Of a stretch of DNA of 47,304 bases, positions 8,682 through 17,621 are shown one piece after another. Each line of letters opens with the position of its first letter. Positions within the stretch are counted from its first letter, which is position 1. Source of the stretch: Candidatus Zixiibacteriota bacterium (lineage in GTDB: Bacteria > Zixibacteria > MSB-5A5 > GN15 > FEB-12); assembly GCA_020344395.1 (NCBI GenBank), contig CP070824.1, positions 2,549,720 to 2,597,023 of the forward strand, written 5' to 3'. Made by a program: the position numbers and the translations under genes. The notes beneath the pieces are model-generated. The model made no database searches. It saw only the letters and a list, made by a program, of their open reading frames with translations, and was not told where the DNA came from.

Positions 8682-9179
8682 ATGGCAAACAAGAGAACAG
8701 ACTACATAAGCTGGGATGATTACTTCATGGCCGTGGCCCAACTGTCGGCCCATCGGTCCAAAGACCCCAACACCCAGGTCGGGGCGTGTATCGTCAACGA
8801 GCACATGCGAATCATAGGCATCGGCTACAACGGGTTTCCCATGGGATGTTCCGATGACGTTCTTCCGTGGAGCCGGGAGGGTGATTTCCTCGACACCAAG
8901 TACCCGTTTGTCTGCCACGCCGAGATGAACGCTATCACCAACGCCGCCAACAAGCAGGGCCTCGACGGGGCCAGACTGTATGTCTCACTTTTTCCTTGCA
9001 ATGAATGCGCCAAGTTGATGGTGCAGGTGGGGATAAAGGAGGTGGTCTACCTGTCGGACAAGTATGGCGACGACCCCGTGTTTGTAGCCGCCCGGAAGAT
9101 TTTCAAGCTGGCCGGGGTCAGACTCAGGCAGCTTGAGCCCTCGACACGGGAGATCAACCTGCTTCTGGATGTCGAGTGA
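8682..9179 (+). CDS. deoxycytidylate (dCMP) deaminase, ComEB-like
   Basis: 165 aa, typical for the family. It converts dCMP to dUMP, feeding dTMP synthesis. The zinc-dependent deaminase signature is intact: CHAEMNAI (His79, catalytic Glu81) and PCNECAK (Cys106, Cys109). [12 protein letters not shown] earlier is a family hallmark. The open frame continues upstream to 8490, but the TATAAT box ends 7 nt before this ATG and conserved sequence starts here ([16 protein letters not shown]), so the upstream part is not coding. The gene stands alone between repeats and glnA. Confidence 0.92.
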   Translation: MANKRTDYISWDDYFMAVAQLSAHRSKDPNTQVGACIVNEHMRIIGIGYNGFPMGCSDDVLPWSREGDFLDTKYPFVCHAEMNAITNAANKQGLDGARLYVSLFPCNECAKLMVQVGIKEVVYLSDKYGDDPVFVAARKIFKLAGVRLRQLEPSTREINLLLDVE

Positions 9180-9303
9180 CGCCGGGGTAATACCCTGAGT
9201 GCAGCAAAATGGGGACTGAACCTGCCGTTTTTTATTTGCGCTCGCCGGGGGCGTCGATTAACTAGGGATTTTGCGGGCAAAGCCTTTTGCAGGAGAAATC
9301 AAA

Positions 9304-10629
9304 TTGACCAAGACCAAGGAAGATGTACTAAGACAGATCGATGAAGCCGAGGTGCGATATATCCGGCTCTGTTTCACGGATGTTCTGGGCAAGATCAAGG
9401 GGATGTCGATAAGCCGCTCCGAGATCGAACAGGTGCTGAGCGAGGGGCAGGGTTTTGACGGTTCATCTATAGAAGGGTTTGCCCGAATCGAGGAGTCGGA
9501 CCTGATGGCTATGCCCGACCCGGTGACGTTCCGCGTCATTCCCTGGGAGGTGGCTGGGGAGAGGGTCGCCCAGATGTTCTGCGACATCACCAACCCCGAC
9601 GGATCGCCGTACGATGGTGACCCGAGGTGGATTTTCAAGCGGACGTTATCGAAGATCGCCGAGCGGGGCTGGACGTTCTATGTCGGCCCAGAGATGGAGT
9701 ATTTCTACTTCAAGAGCGACCGCCGACCGGAGTTTCTGGATCACGCCGGGTACTTTGACTATGGTACGGTCGATATCGGCACGCAGATTCGCAAGAAGAC
9801 CGTCGCCGCCCTTGAATTGATCAACGTGCCGGTGGAGTGTTCTCACCACGAGGTAGCCCCCAGCCAGCACGAGATTGATCTGAAATACCAGGAAGCGCTG
9901 GTGATGGCTGATTTCGCACAGATATACAGGTTCGTGGTTAAAGAGATCGCGATGGAGAACGATGTCTACGCGACCTTTATGCCCAAGCCGGTGTTCGCCG
10001 AGAACGGCTCCGGGATGCATTGCCACATGTCGCTGTTTGAGAACAGCCGGAACCTTTTCTTCGATCCGGACGATGAGTACAATCTGTCCAATACAGCGCG
10101 AGGTTTTGTGGCCGGTATCCTGCGTCACGTTCAGGAGATCACGCTGGTACTCAACCAGTGGGTGAATTCGTACAAGCGGCTGGTGCCCGGTTTTGAGGCG
10201 CCGGTCTATATTAGCTGGGGTCGGCGTAACCGATCCAGCCTGGTGCGTGTTCCGACCTACCGTTTGGGCAAGGAGAAAGCAACGCGGGTGGAGCTGCGTT
10301 CTCCCGACCCGGGTACGAATCCTTACCTGGCCTTTGCCTGCATGCTGGCCGCTGGTCTGAAAGGGATCGAGGGAAATTACGAACTGCCCGAACCGATCGA
10401 GGAGAACATCTACGGCATGTCAGATAGCCAGATGAACGATCTGAATATAGAAACGCTTCCGAATTCCCTGGAAAACGCTATCCGCGCGGCCGAGGAGGGC
10501 GGCCTGGTTCACGAGGTGGTAGGTGACCATATCTGGAACAAACTGGTGGCCAGCAAGCGGATCGAGTGGGACGACTACCGTGTGCACGTGAGCAGGTTCG
10601 AGATCGACCGGTATATGACCATGCTTTAG
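9304..10629 (+). CDS. glnA: glutamine synthetase type I
   Basis: 441 aa from a TTG at 9304. AGGAG ends 8 nt before it, and the alternative TTG at 9271 has no ribosome-binding site and adds 11 unconserved residues. It makes glutamine from glutamate, ammonia and ATP. Visible motifs: DGSSIEGF (N-terminal loop), GPEMEYF metal-binding Glu, HHEVAPSQHEID, GSGMHCHMSL with the ammonia-site His, and the RNRSSLVRVP ATP-binding loop. The ~440-aa length without the long insertion points to the GSI-alpha group (Bacillus/Thermotoga type), which is normally controlled by feedback rather than adenylylation; the Tyr in ENIYGMS aligns with the E. coli adenylylation site but the flanks differ. A strong terminator follows. 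Confidence 0.95.
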   Translation: MTKTKEDVLRQIDEAEVRYIRLCFTDVLGKIKGMSISRSEIEQVLSEGQGFDGSSIEGFARIEESDLMAMPDPVTFRVIPWEVAGERVAQMFCDITNPDGSPYDGDPRWIFKRTLSKIAERGWTFYVGPEMEYFYFKSDRRPEFLDHAGYFDYGTVDIGTQIRKKTVAALELINVPVECSHHEVAPSQHEIDLKYQEALVMADFAQIYRFVVKEIAMENDVYATFMPKPVFAENGSGMHCHMSLFENSRNLFFDPDDEYNLSNTARGFVAGILRHVQEITLVLNQWVNSYKRLVPGFEAPVYISWGRRNRSSLVRVPTYRLGKEKATRVELRSPDPGTNPYLAFACMLAAGLKGIEGNYELPEPIEENIYGMSDSQMNDLNIETLPNSLENAIRAAEEGGLVHEVVGDHIWNKLVASKRIEWDDYRVHVSRFEIDRYMTML

Positions 10630-10658
10630 AACACACACTCTGAAGGTTCGACGTTGCG

Positions 10659-10684
10659 AGGGTCCCGGCATGGGACCCTTTTTT
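10659..10684 (+). terminator. rho-independent terminator of glnA
   Basis: Stem AGGGTCCC (10659-10666) and GGGACCCT (10672-10679), loop GGCAT, then six T (10679-10684). It ends the glnA transcript cleanly. Confidence 0.9.
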
Positions 10685-10740
10685 CTTCCGGATCGAGGCT
10701 AAACTCCTGTGCGACCCCGACCGATGATTTGATTATGATG

Positions 10741-10785
10741 TGTGACAGTCGCACGGCCGGACGGGCGCTACGTGTGACTGTCACA
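10741..10785. repeat. inverted repeat upstream of the methyltransferase gene
   Basis: TGTGACAGTCGCACG (10741-10755) and CGTGTGACTGTCACA (10771-10785) are complementary at 14 of 15 positions around a 15-nt spacer. It lies between the glnA terminator and the ATG at 10823. It could be a hairpin in the leader or a two-site operator; the half-sites TGTGA/TCACA recall CRP/FNR-type boxes, but the spacing is not theirs. Confidence 0.6.
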
Positions 10786-10822
10786 TCAATCGGAATGACC
10801 GGAAGAACAGGATGGTTCTCTC

Positions 10823-11692
10823 ATGTACAATCGCGCCGAAGTAATTCAGAAAATCATTGATCATACTGGAGCCAAACGATACCTCGAGATCGGGGTGGCT
10901 CACGCGGAGACGTTTCTCAAAGTTAAAGTTGATCATCGCATCGGGGTGGACCCGGAACGTCCCTCCCAGCATCTGGTAAATGCGTTCGCGCAGGTGATGG
11001 CGCAGAGCCTCAACCATACGCCGGCCATTCACCTGGGCTGTAATATCGATCGCACGGATATCTCAATCGAGGTGAAGAATTGCAGTCAGCCCGGGCAAAG
11101 CGCGGATATGAATGCGGAGGCCGAGGGCACATCTCTGCAGAATTCGACCCAGTATTACCAGATGACCTCCGATGATTTCTTCACGCAGGCCGACACTATC
11201 GTTGGACCTCTGGGGATTGACGTTGCTTTTGTCGACGGCCTTCACGAGTGGAAGCAAGCGGTGCGGGATGTCGAGAACTGTCTGCGATATCTCAACAACG
11301 GGGGTGTAATTGTGATGCACGATTGCAGCCCGATATCGGAGCTGATTGCCACACCGTTCGACCGACTTGAAGAGGCAAAGAAGGACCCGAAATGGGACGG
11401 CGCCTGGACCGGTGATGTCTGGAAAGCTGTGGCCTGGTTGCGTTCGGCTCACCACGACCTGAGATTCACAGCCTTCAATTGTGACTGGGGGGTCGGTGTC
11501 ATTACTCGCGGAAGGCCGGACAGTGTGCTCAGGTACACCCGTGACGAAGTAGCAGAACTGCCGTACGAGAAACTCGATCAGAACCGTTCCCGGATTCTCA
11601 ACCTGAAGGACCCATCCAATCTCGACGATTTCGTAGCAGCCCTCCCGGTTTTGGGCCAGCCGAAGGAAGAGGTCGAGCCGGCAGGCGCCTGA
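10823..11692 (+). CDS. class I SAM-dependent methyltransferase (Methyltransf_24-like)
   Basis: 289 aa. The SAM-binding motif I is YLEIGVAHAET (about residues 20-30), followed by IGVDPE. The second half of the Rossmann fold is IDVAFVDGLHEWKQAVRDV...LNNGGVIVMHDC (about 132-170), the pattern of the methyltransferases found next to glycosyltransferases and in natural-product modification. The substrate cannot be told from sequence. Residues about 60-105 look like an insertion relative to the core fold. AGGA lies upstream of the ATG at a usable distance. The gene is monocistronic between two terminators, with a conspicuous inverted repeat in its upstream region. Confidence 0.8.
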   Translation: MYNRAEVIQKIIDHTGAKRYLEIGVAHAETFLKVKVDHRIGVDPERPSQHLVNAFAQVMAQSLNHTPAIHLGCNIDRTDISIEVKNCSQPGQSADMNAEAEGTSLQNSTQYYQMTSDDFFTQADTIVGPLGIDVAFVDGLHEWKQAVRDVENCLRYLNNGGVIVMHDCSPISELIATPFDRLEEAKKDPKWDGAWTGDVWKAVAWLRSAHHDLRFTAFNCDWGVGVITRGRPDSVLRYTRDEVAELPYEKLDQNRSRILNLKDPSNLDDFVAALPVLGQPKEEVEPAGA

Positions 11693-11728
11693 CCGGTGCG
11701 TTTCTAATTGCTCTCATCAGATTGATAG

Positions 11729-11760
11729 AACCCTGACTGTTGCCGTCAGGGTTGTTTTGT
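11729..11760 (+). terminator. rho-independent terminator before gatA
   Basis: Perfect 9-bp stem AACCCTGAC (11729-11737) / GTCAGGGTT (11745-11753) with a 7-nt loop and a T-rich tail (11752-11760). It overlaps the -35 region of the following gatA promoter. Confidence 0.85.
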
Positions 11761-11767
11761 CTATATT
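11740..11767 (+). promoter_or_regulatory. promoter of gatA (leaderless start)
   Basis: TTGCCG (11740-11745), 16 nt, TATATT (11762-11767). The gatA ATG at 11774 lies 6 nt after the -10 box with CCCCAC between, so there is no Shine-Dalgarno and the mRNA should start at the ATG. Confidence 0.5.
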
Positions 11768-11773
11768 CCCCAC

Positions 11774-13210
11774 ATGCCGGATTATCAGCAACTCACGGCA
11801 GTTGAGATAGTGAGTCTTGTCTCACAGGGTGAGGTCTCAGCCGTTGAAATCACCAGGGAAGCGTTGCAGTTGGCCGAGGCTGAAGGGGAACCGCTTAATG
11901 CCTTTATTACGCTGTGCAAAGATAGAGCGCTGGAGCAGGCGGTGGCTATTGACAAACGGGTAAGGGATGACATGGCCGACGGTCTTCCGTTGCTGGGTGT
12001 ACCGGTGTCAATCAAGGACAATCTGTGTTATCGGGATTATCCTACAACGTGCGGTTCTCACATCCTCGAGGATTATAACCCGCCGTATGATGCGACGGCG
12101 GTCAGTCGCTTGATAAAGGCCGGGGCGGTCATAATCGGCAAGACCAATATGGATGAGTTTGCCATGGGGTCGTCCAGTGAGACATCGTACTTCGGAGTCG
12201 TAAAGAATCCACTTGATCAGTCTCTCACGGCAGGGGGTTCATCAGGCGGTTCGGCGGCGGTCGTGGCGCAGGGTATCGTGCCGGTGGCACTTGGATCAGA
12301 GACAGGCGGATCAGTTCGGCAGCCGGCATCATTCTGCGGCCTCTATGGTCTGAAGCCGACCTACGGATCGGTATCTCGATATGGTCTGGTGGCATACTGT
12401 TCGTCGACCGATGTTGTTTCGCCCTTCGCGCGGGATGTTTATGATCTGGCGCTAATCTTCGACGTCATATGCGGCGAGGATAACAACGATGCGACTTCCA
12501 TTTCATTCGACCGGGTTGATTATGTGAAAGATGCAGAATCCAACCGGAAGTACCGCATTGGGATGGTGAAGGAGCATTATGTTGAAGGCTTGGACCCGCA
12601 AGTTGAGTCCGTGGTGCGAGAGGCTGCCAGTAAGCTCGAAAGAGACGGCCACACCATTGTAGAAATCTCCCTGCCCTCCGGCAAGTATGCGGTGGCGATG
12701 CATTACATCATCGCCCCGGCCGAGGCTTCGACCAACCTGGCCCGGTATGACGGTGTCCGATATGGTCTGCGTGAGGCAGGGGACCGGGAACTCGATGAGA
12801 TGTATGCCGCCACCCGCGAGGCCGGTTTCGGTCGCGAGGTCAAGCGGAGGATAATGCTGGGCACTTATGTTCTTGCGAGCGGTTATTATGATCGGTATTA
12901 CGTTAAGGCTATGGAGGTTCGTGAGCTGATGCGGCGTGAGTTCGAGGAAGTATTCAAAGAGGTGGACCTGTTGATTTCACCGACCGCCCCAACCCCGGCT
13001 TTCAAGCTTGGTGAGAAGACACATGATCCGCTGGCCATGTACCTGTCGGACATTTACACTATCCCGGCCTCGCAGACCGGTGTACCGGCGTTATCGGTGC
13101 CATTTGGTCAAGCAGAGGACGGCCGCCCCATCGGGGTGCAGTTTACCGCTCCGTGGCTCGACGAGCTTTCACTTTTTCGAATCGCCCACCGGTTGGACCA
13201 TCTCGGATAA
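11774..13210 (+). CDS. gatA: Asp-tRNA(Asn)/Glu-tRNA(Gln) amidotransferase subunit A
   Basis: 478 aa, the usual GatA length. This amidase subunit releases ammonia from glutamine and, with GatB and GatC, amidates mischarged Glu-tRNA(Gln) or Asp-tRNA(Asn). The amidase-signature triad is complete: Lys81 (VSIKDN), Ser156 ([10 protein letters not shown]) and Ser180 ([11 protein letters not shown]). The [11 protein letters not shown] segment favours GatA over other amidases. gatB lies 1.4 kb downstream, separated by a hydrolase and a small membrane protein; gatC is not visible in the window and must be elsewhere. The start codon is set by the promoter just before it. Confidence 0.93.
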   Translation: MPDYQQLTAVEIVSLVSQGEVSAVEITREALQLAEAEGEPLNAFITLCKDRALEQAVAIDKRVRDDMADGLPLLGVPVSIKDNLCYRDYPTTCGSHILEDYNPPYDATAVSRLIKAGAVIIGKTNMDEFAMGSSSETSYFGVVKNPLDQSLTAGGSSGGSAAVVAQGIVPVALGSETGGSVRQPASFCGLYGLKPTYGSVSRYGLVAYCSSTDVVSPFARDVYDLALIFDVICGEDNNDATSISFDRVDYVKDAESNRKYRIGMVKEHYVEGLDPQVESVVREAASKLERDGHTIVEISLPSGKYAVAMHYIIAPAEASTNLARYDGVRYGLREAGDRELDEMYAATREAGFGREVKRRIMLGTYVLASGYYDRYYVKAMEVRELMRREFEEVFKEVDLLISPTAPTPAFKLGEKTHDPLAMYLSDIYTIPASQTGVPALSVPFGQAEDGRPIGVQFTAPWLDELSLFRIAHRLDHLG

Positions 13211-13213
13211 GAC

Positions 13214-14002
13214 ATGCCGTTCGCTGAAGTCGCAGATCTTCGTATTCACTATACTGACGCTGGAGAGGGAGAGCCGCTGGTTTTTCTTCACGGATTTACC
13301 CTCGATCATCGCATGTGGAAGCGCCAGATCGATCATTTCAGGGGCAATTACCGGGTGGTATGTCCTGACTCACGCGGGCATGGCCTGTCGGCGGTTCCCC
13401 CGACCGGTTACAGCCGTGACCACCGGGTCGAAGAACTACGAGAGCTTGCCGATAAAATAGAACTAGAGCGGTTCCATCTGATCGGACTGTCGATGGGCGG
13501 CTCCACGGCTATCGGGTTTGCGCTGAAACACCAGGAGCGGCTCCGATCGCTGATTTTGGTATCGTCGGGAGCGGCCGGCTATTCGGTCGGGAAAAAGATT
13601 TCCAAGATTGACCAGCTGGCCATCGAGAAGGGACTGGAAGCAGCCCGGGCAAGATGGATGCACTGGAGTTTGCGGTATTATCGTAATCGCAACGAGGATC
13701 TGGGACGTGAGCTTGAGATTATGATGCGTGAACACCCGGGTGCTGTCTGGCTGGACAAAATGCGTGGGAAATATCCGAGAACATACGACCTGGATCATAT
13801 TCATCGGATAGGAGTACCGACGCTGATCATGGCAGGACAATCTGATACGATGTTCATCGAACTGGCCAGGCAACTGCATGCGGGGATCGCGGGTTCGAGC
13901 ATGGTCATCTATAAGAAGACAGGCCACATGATCAACCTGGAGATTCCTGAAAGATTCAACTCGGATATCGAGCGGTTCATAGAATCGGTGAGCAGCGCCT
14001 AA
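13214..14002 (+). CDS. alpha/beta hydrolase
   Basis: 262 aa. Standard alpha/beta-hydrolase fold: oxyanion-hole HGFTLDHRMW (about residue 26), nucleophile elbow GLSMGG with Ser93, acid Asp211 (GQSDT) and His238 (KTGHMINLE). A lid region spans about 125-185. Substrate unknown; relatives include esterases, C-C bond hydrolases and lactonases. It starts 3 nt after gatA and its stop overlaps the next start (TAATG), so it is transcribed and probably translationally coupled with both neighbours. No signal peptide, so cytoplasmic. Confidence 0.85.
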   Translation: MPFAEVADLRIHYTDAGEGEPLVFLHGFTLDHRMWKRQIDHFRGNYRVVCPDSRGHGLSAVPPTGYSRDHRVEELRELADKIELERFHLIGLSMGGSTAIGFALKHQERLRSLILVSSGAAGYSVGKKISKIDQLAIEKGLEAARARWMHWSLRYYRNRNEDLGRELEIMMREHPGAVWLDKMRGKYPRTYDLDHIHRIGVPTLIMAGQSDTMFIELARQLHAGIAGSSMVIYKKTGHMINLEIPERFNSDIERFIESVSSA

Positions 14003-14574
14003 TGCTGTATTTCGAAGTTAAAGATCGATTGGCCCGGCTGCTGGAGTTTCGCAATCTCTACAGCCAATATCTTGGCTTCACCAACCGGGACAACAATGTT
14101 CCAGCTCAGTTGGTTCGAGAGAAGATGCAACCCATGACCGCTGAGATAGTCGACTCGCTGAGGCGGGTCGGTATGGGTGGTCTGGTCACGCGTGACGCCC
14201 CTGTGAAGGGCAATCGCAGGGTACGTATAAACGTCATCAGGGCTATCTTCCGTGATCACGTCACCCGTCACTACAATCTTGACGATAAGGAACCGTTGAA
14301 AGTTCTGGACAAGGGGATCATTGCCTACCGTCGATTAAAATGGAGACAGGCCATTCAGCTGGTGAACCCTCTTTTCTGGGTGTTTAACTTCATCGCCTTT
14401 GCGGCCAGACTGCCCATTCACATTTGCCGTAAGGCAGGTTACGATACCAGCCACGCAGAGAGTCTTACATCCGTGCGATTGTACATTATACTGTTTCAAT
14501 TCGGGGCCTTTTACGTACTGGCCAAATGGACCGGTCTGATCGACTGGTTATGGATTGACATCATAGCCCTCTAG
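14002..14574 (+). CDS. small membrane protein, unknown function
   Basis: 190 aa, not recognised. The first ~130 residues are soluble and basic, with helical character. The C-terminal third has two likely membrane segments: about 126-142 (FWVFNFIAFAARLPIHI) and about 158-185 (VRLYIILFQFGAFYVLAKW followed by IDWLWIDIIAL). The start overlaps the stop of the alpha/beta hydrolase by one base. Its position between gatA and gatB with tight spacing on one side suggests co-transcription but no shared function is evident. Confidence 0.7.
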   Translation: MLYFEVKDRLARLLEFRNLYSQYLGFTNRDNNVPAQLVREKMQPMTAEIVDSLRRVGMGGLVTRDAPVKGNRRVRINVIRAIFRDHVTRHYNLDDKEPLKVLDKGIIAYRRLKWRQAIQLVNPLFWVFNFIAFAARLPIHICRKAGYDTSHAESLTSVRLYIILFQFGAFYVLAKWTGLIDWLWIDIIAL

Positions 14575-14657
14575 TATTTATTTCCGTCCCATGTGGTTGG
14601 AGGAATGCGGCTCAGCACTGCCGCAATAGGAGCACGCGCCTGTGCCCTGTAATTGCA

Positions 14658-16109
14658 ATGACCGGTGCAAACGGATACGAGACGGTAATCGGGCTGGAAG
14701 TACACGCTCAACTGAAAACAGAAACCAAGATCTTCTGTGGCTGCAGGTCCGCCTACGGAGCTGAGCCCAACAGCCTCACCTGTCCGACATGCCTCGGGCT
14801 GCCGGGGGCACTTCCGGTTCTGAACCAGCAGGCGGTTGTCTGTGCCGCTCGCGCTGTGCTTGCCCTCGATGGAACGGTTAACCCGGAGAGCAGGTTTGCC
14901 CGCAAGAGCTACTTCTACCCGGATCTTCCCAAGGGATATCAGATCACCCAGTACGAACATCCGCTGGCTGTCGGCGGAGAAGTCCGGTACCCCGGTCGGA
15001 ACGGGACCCGGAAGAGCTGCCGGCTGACTCGAATTCATCTGGAAGAAGACGCCGGCAAGTCTATTCACCCGGAACGCGGGCAGTTACACACGCGCCTCGA
15101 TTTCAATCGTTGCGGGGTTCCTTTAATCGAGATTGTCTCCGAGTCTGATATCCGATCCCCCGAAGATGCGTATGGTTATCTACTGACACTTAAACAAATA
15201 CTTCAATATGCGGATGTATGTGCGGGGGATATGGAGAAGGGGCAGCTTCGGGTTGATGCCAATGTGTCGGTCCGAGTTGCCGGTGCCGATGCGACGGCGA
15301 CTCGAACGGAGATCAAAAATCTTAATTCCTTCAAAGCGGTTCGGAGGGCAATCGCTTTCGAGGTGCGGCGACAGATCGGAGTGACAGAGTCCGGAGGCAA
15401 GGTGGACCGGGCCACGCTATTCTGGGACGAATCCGCGCAGGCGGCGAAGATCATGCGGACCAAGGAACAATCGCCTGATTATCGGTATCTGGCCGAACCA
15501 GACCTGGCGCCCCTGGTACTGTCAGAGGAGTGGATTGAGGAAATCCGCCGACAGTTGCCGGAATTGCCTGAGGTTCGGGCAGGTCGTTTTGTTAAGCAGT
15601 ATGGCATAGGGGATCATGATGCTGCTGTATTGACGCAGAGCCGCGGGTTGGCCGATTATTTCGAGGCAGTAGTGAGAGATTTCCCCGACGGCCGCACCGC
15701 CTCTAACTGGATCCAAACTCGCCTCCTGGGCTACTTGAACGATTCGAGGGTTGAGATCGAGAACTGCCCTGTCACGCCGGACCAGATGGCCGGGTTGCTT
15801 TCAGCCGTCAGGACCGGCCGTATCTCCGCAGCGACAGCCGTGGATGTATTCCGGCAGATGCTGACCACGGGGAACGATTTTCAGTCGATAATTGAAGAAC
15901 AGGGACTTGTCTTGATCGAGGATGAGAGCGTAATTGGGAGGATTATTGATGAGGTTCTTGCCGGGAATCCGGAGAATGTGGCAGCCTTCAAAGCCGGCAA
16001 GTCTGCTTTGCTGACTTTCTTTGTCGGACAGGTAATGCGCAACTCCGGTGGTCAGGCGGATCCTCAGGTGGTCAGGAGAATACTAATAGAGAAACTTGAA
16101 GCAGGTTAG
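14658..16109 (+). CDS. gatB: Asp-tRNA(Asn)/Glu-tRNA(Gln) amidotransferase subunit B
   Basis: 483 aa, normal length. GatB binds the mischarged tRNA, activates the carboxylate with ATP and receives ammonia from GatA. Visible: VIGLEVHAQL at the N-terminus, the zinc-site Cys pairs in FCGC and CPTC, the KSYFYPDLPKGYQITQ kinase-like segment, HLEEDAGKSIH, and a C-terminal YqeY-type tRNA-binding domain (about 335-483). No good Shine-Dalgarno precedes the ATG. A TGTAAT lies 4 nt before it, but no convincing -35 accompanies it. purN follows with no gap. Confidence 0.95.
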   Translation: MTGANGYETVIGLEVHAQLKTETKIFCGCRSAYGAEPNSLTCPTCLGLPGALPVLNQQAVVCAARAVLALDGTVNPESRFARKSYFYPDLPKGYQITQYEHPLAVGGEVRYPGRNGTRKSCRLTRIHLEEDAGKSIHPERGQLHTRLDFNRCGVPLIEIVSESDIRSPEDAYGYLLTLKQILQYADVCAGDMEKGQLRVDANVSVRVAGADATATRTEIKNLNSFKAVRRAIAFEVRRQIGVTESGGKVDRATLFWDESAQAAKIMRTKEQSPDYRYLAEPDLAPLVLSEEWIEEIRRQLPELPEVRAGRFVKQYGIGDHDAAVLTQSRGLADYFEAVVRDFPDGRTASNWIQTRLLGYLNDSRVEIENCPVTPDQMAGLLSAVRTGRISAATAVDVFRQMLTTGNDFQSIIEEQGLVLIEDESVIGRIIDEVLAGNPENVAAFKAGKSALLTFFVGQVMRNSGGQADPQVVRRILIEKLEAG

Positions 16110-16727
16110 ATGATTTCAGAGAAAAGACCGAGAGTGGCTGTCTTTATCTCCGGCCGGGGCTCCGGATTTGAGAACCTTCACCGGGCGAGCCGGGAGAACA
16201 GACTGGCGGCCGAGATCGTGTGGGTGGTATCCAGCACTCGCAAGGCTGCCGGTTTGGAAATTGCCCGCGGGCTGGGAATCGAAGTATCAGTGTTCCGTCC
16301 GAAGAAGGATGCACCGAAAGAGGCAGCCGCCGAGGATCTGTTGTCTAGGCTCAGAGAACGTTCAATCGACTATATTGCACTGGCTGGCTATCTGAAACTT
16401 CTACCCGATTTGATTGTGAGAGAGTACCCCGGCAGAATTCTGAATATCCACCCGGCTCTGCTGCCTAGGTACGGGGGCAAGGGTATGTACGGTCATCATG
16501 TCCATGAGGCCGTTCTGGCGTCGGGCGACAGGGAATCCGGGGCTACTGTCCATCTTGTTGACGCTATCTATGACCATGGCAGAATACTGGAGCAGCGGAA
16601 GGTGGAGGTTCGTGAGGATGACACGCCGGAAAGCCTGGCCGCCCGTGTGCTCAAGGTCGAGCATGAACTTTATCCCATAGTGCTTCAAAAACTCATTGAC
16701 GGAGAATACGAGATATCTGATGGATGA
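16110..16727 (+). CDS. purN: phosphoribosylglycinamide formyltransferase
   Basis: 205 aa. Transfers formyl from 10-formyl-THF to GAR in purine synthesis. Catalytic residues are in place: Asn112 and His114 (ILNIHPALLP) and Asp155 (DAIYDHGRI). The phosphate-binding loop reads SGRGSGFENL where many family members have SGxGSNLQAL, a mild variation. It starts directly after the gatB stop and overlaps purC by 8 nt, so gatB-purN-purC-purH look like one transcription unit. Confidence 0.93.
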   Translation: MISEKRPRVAVFISGRGSGFENLHRASRENRLAAEIVWVVSSTRKAAGLEIARGLGIEVSVFRPKKDAPKEAAAEDLLSRLRERSIDYIALAGYLKLLPDLIVREYPGRILNIHPALLPRYGGKGMYGHHVHEAVLASGDRESGATVHLVDAIYDHGRILEQRKVEVREDDTPESLAARVLKVEHELYPIVLQKLIDGEYEISDG

Positions 16728-17619
16728 AATACTGCTAACAACCGACATCAAGGAATTTCCTCTCAGCCGAAGGGGCAAAGTGCGGGACATTTATGACCTG
16801 GGTGATAATCTGCTGTTTATTGCCAGCGACAGGATATCGGTTTTTGATGTCGTCATGCCCAACGGGATTCCAGGGAAAGGCAAAGTTCTTACCCAGATGT
16901 CACTATTCTGGTTTGACTTGCTGAAGGATGTGGTTGACAATCACCTGGTTACGGCGGATGTGGACGAGTACCCCAAGGAACTTCGCGCTTATCGAACTCA
17001 ACTCGACGGACGCTCAATGATAGTGACCAAGGCCGACCGAATTGATGTGGAGTGTATTGTGCGCGGATATATTTCGGGGTCCATGTGGAAAGAACTGCTG
17101 AAAGCCCGGCAGAACGACTCCAATGAAGTGCACGGGTTCAGCTTTCCGCCCGGTCTCCAGGAATCCGAAAAACTGCCGGAGTCGCTCTTCACACCTTCAA
17201 CCAAGAGCGATGACGGGCACGACGAGAATATCAGTTTTGCGGCGATGGTCGAGCAGGTGGGATCTGAGACCGCCGAACTTTGCCGCGAGAAGTCGATTGC
17301 AGTGTATACCAGGGCTGCGGATTATGCTCTAACCAAAGGTATCATAATAGCCGACACCAAGTTCGAGTTCGGTTTCAAGGATGGGAAGTTCATTCTCATC
17401 GACGAAGTACTCTCGCCTGATTCAAGCCGTTTCTGGCCCGTGGACAAATACGAGATAGGCAAATCTCAGCCGTCTTTTGACAAACAACCGATCCGCGATT
17501 ACCTGGATGAAACCGGTTGGGACAAAGCACCGCCCGCTCCCGAGCTTCCGGCGGAGGTGGTGGCTGCGTCCGCGGAGAGGTACCGTACAGCACAGAGGCT
17601 CCTTACAGGAAAGGTCTGA
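16720..17619 (+). CDS. purC: SAICAR synthase
   Basis: 299 aa from the ATG at 16720, which overlaps the end of purN. An alternative TTG at 16696 would add eight residues and is less likely. The enzyme condenses CAIR with aspartate using ATP. Motifs: RRGKVRDIYDLGDNLLFIASDRISVFDVV at the N-terminus (nucleotide site, given here in part), ECIVRGYISGSMWKE, STKSDDGHDENI, and IADTKFEFGFKDGKFILIDE with SPDSSRFW. It is the longer single-domain form seen in many bacteria and yeast (about 300 aa) rather than the ~237-aa E. coli form. Confidence 0.95.
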   Translation: MDEILLTTDIKEFPLSRRGKVRDIYDLGDNLLFIASDRISVFDVVMPNGIPGKGKVLTQMSLFWFDLLKDVVDNHLVTADVDEYPKELRAYRTQLDGRSMIVTKADRIDVECIVRGYISGSMWKELLKARQNDSNEVHGFSFPPGLQESEKLPESLFTPSTKSDDGHDENISFAAMVEQVGSETAELCREKSIAVYTRAADYALTKGIIIADTKFEFGFKDGKFILIDEVLSPDSSRFWPVDKYEIGKSQPSFDKQPIRDYLDETGWDKAPPAPELPAEVVAASAERYRTAQRLLTGKV

Positions 17620-17621
17620 CA

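Noticed and set aside
9646-10128. Long antisense frames, e.g. opposite glnA and opposite the alpha/beta hydrolase (13463-13927)
   Set aside because: They mirror strongly conserved genes and arise from codon bias; no independent start signals.
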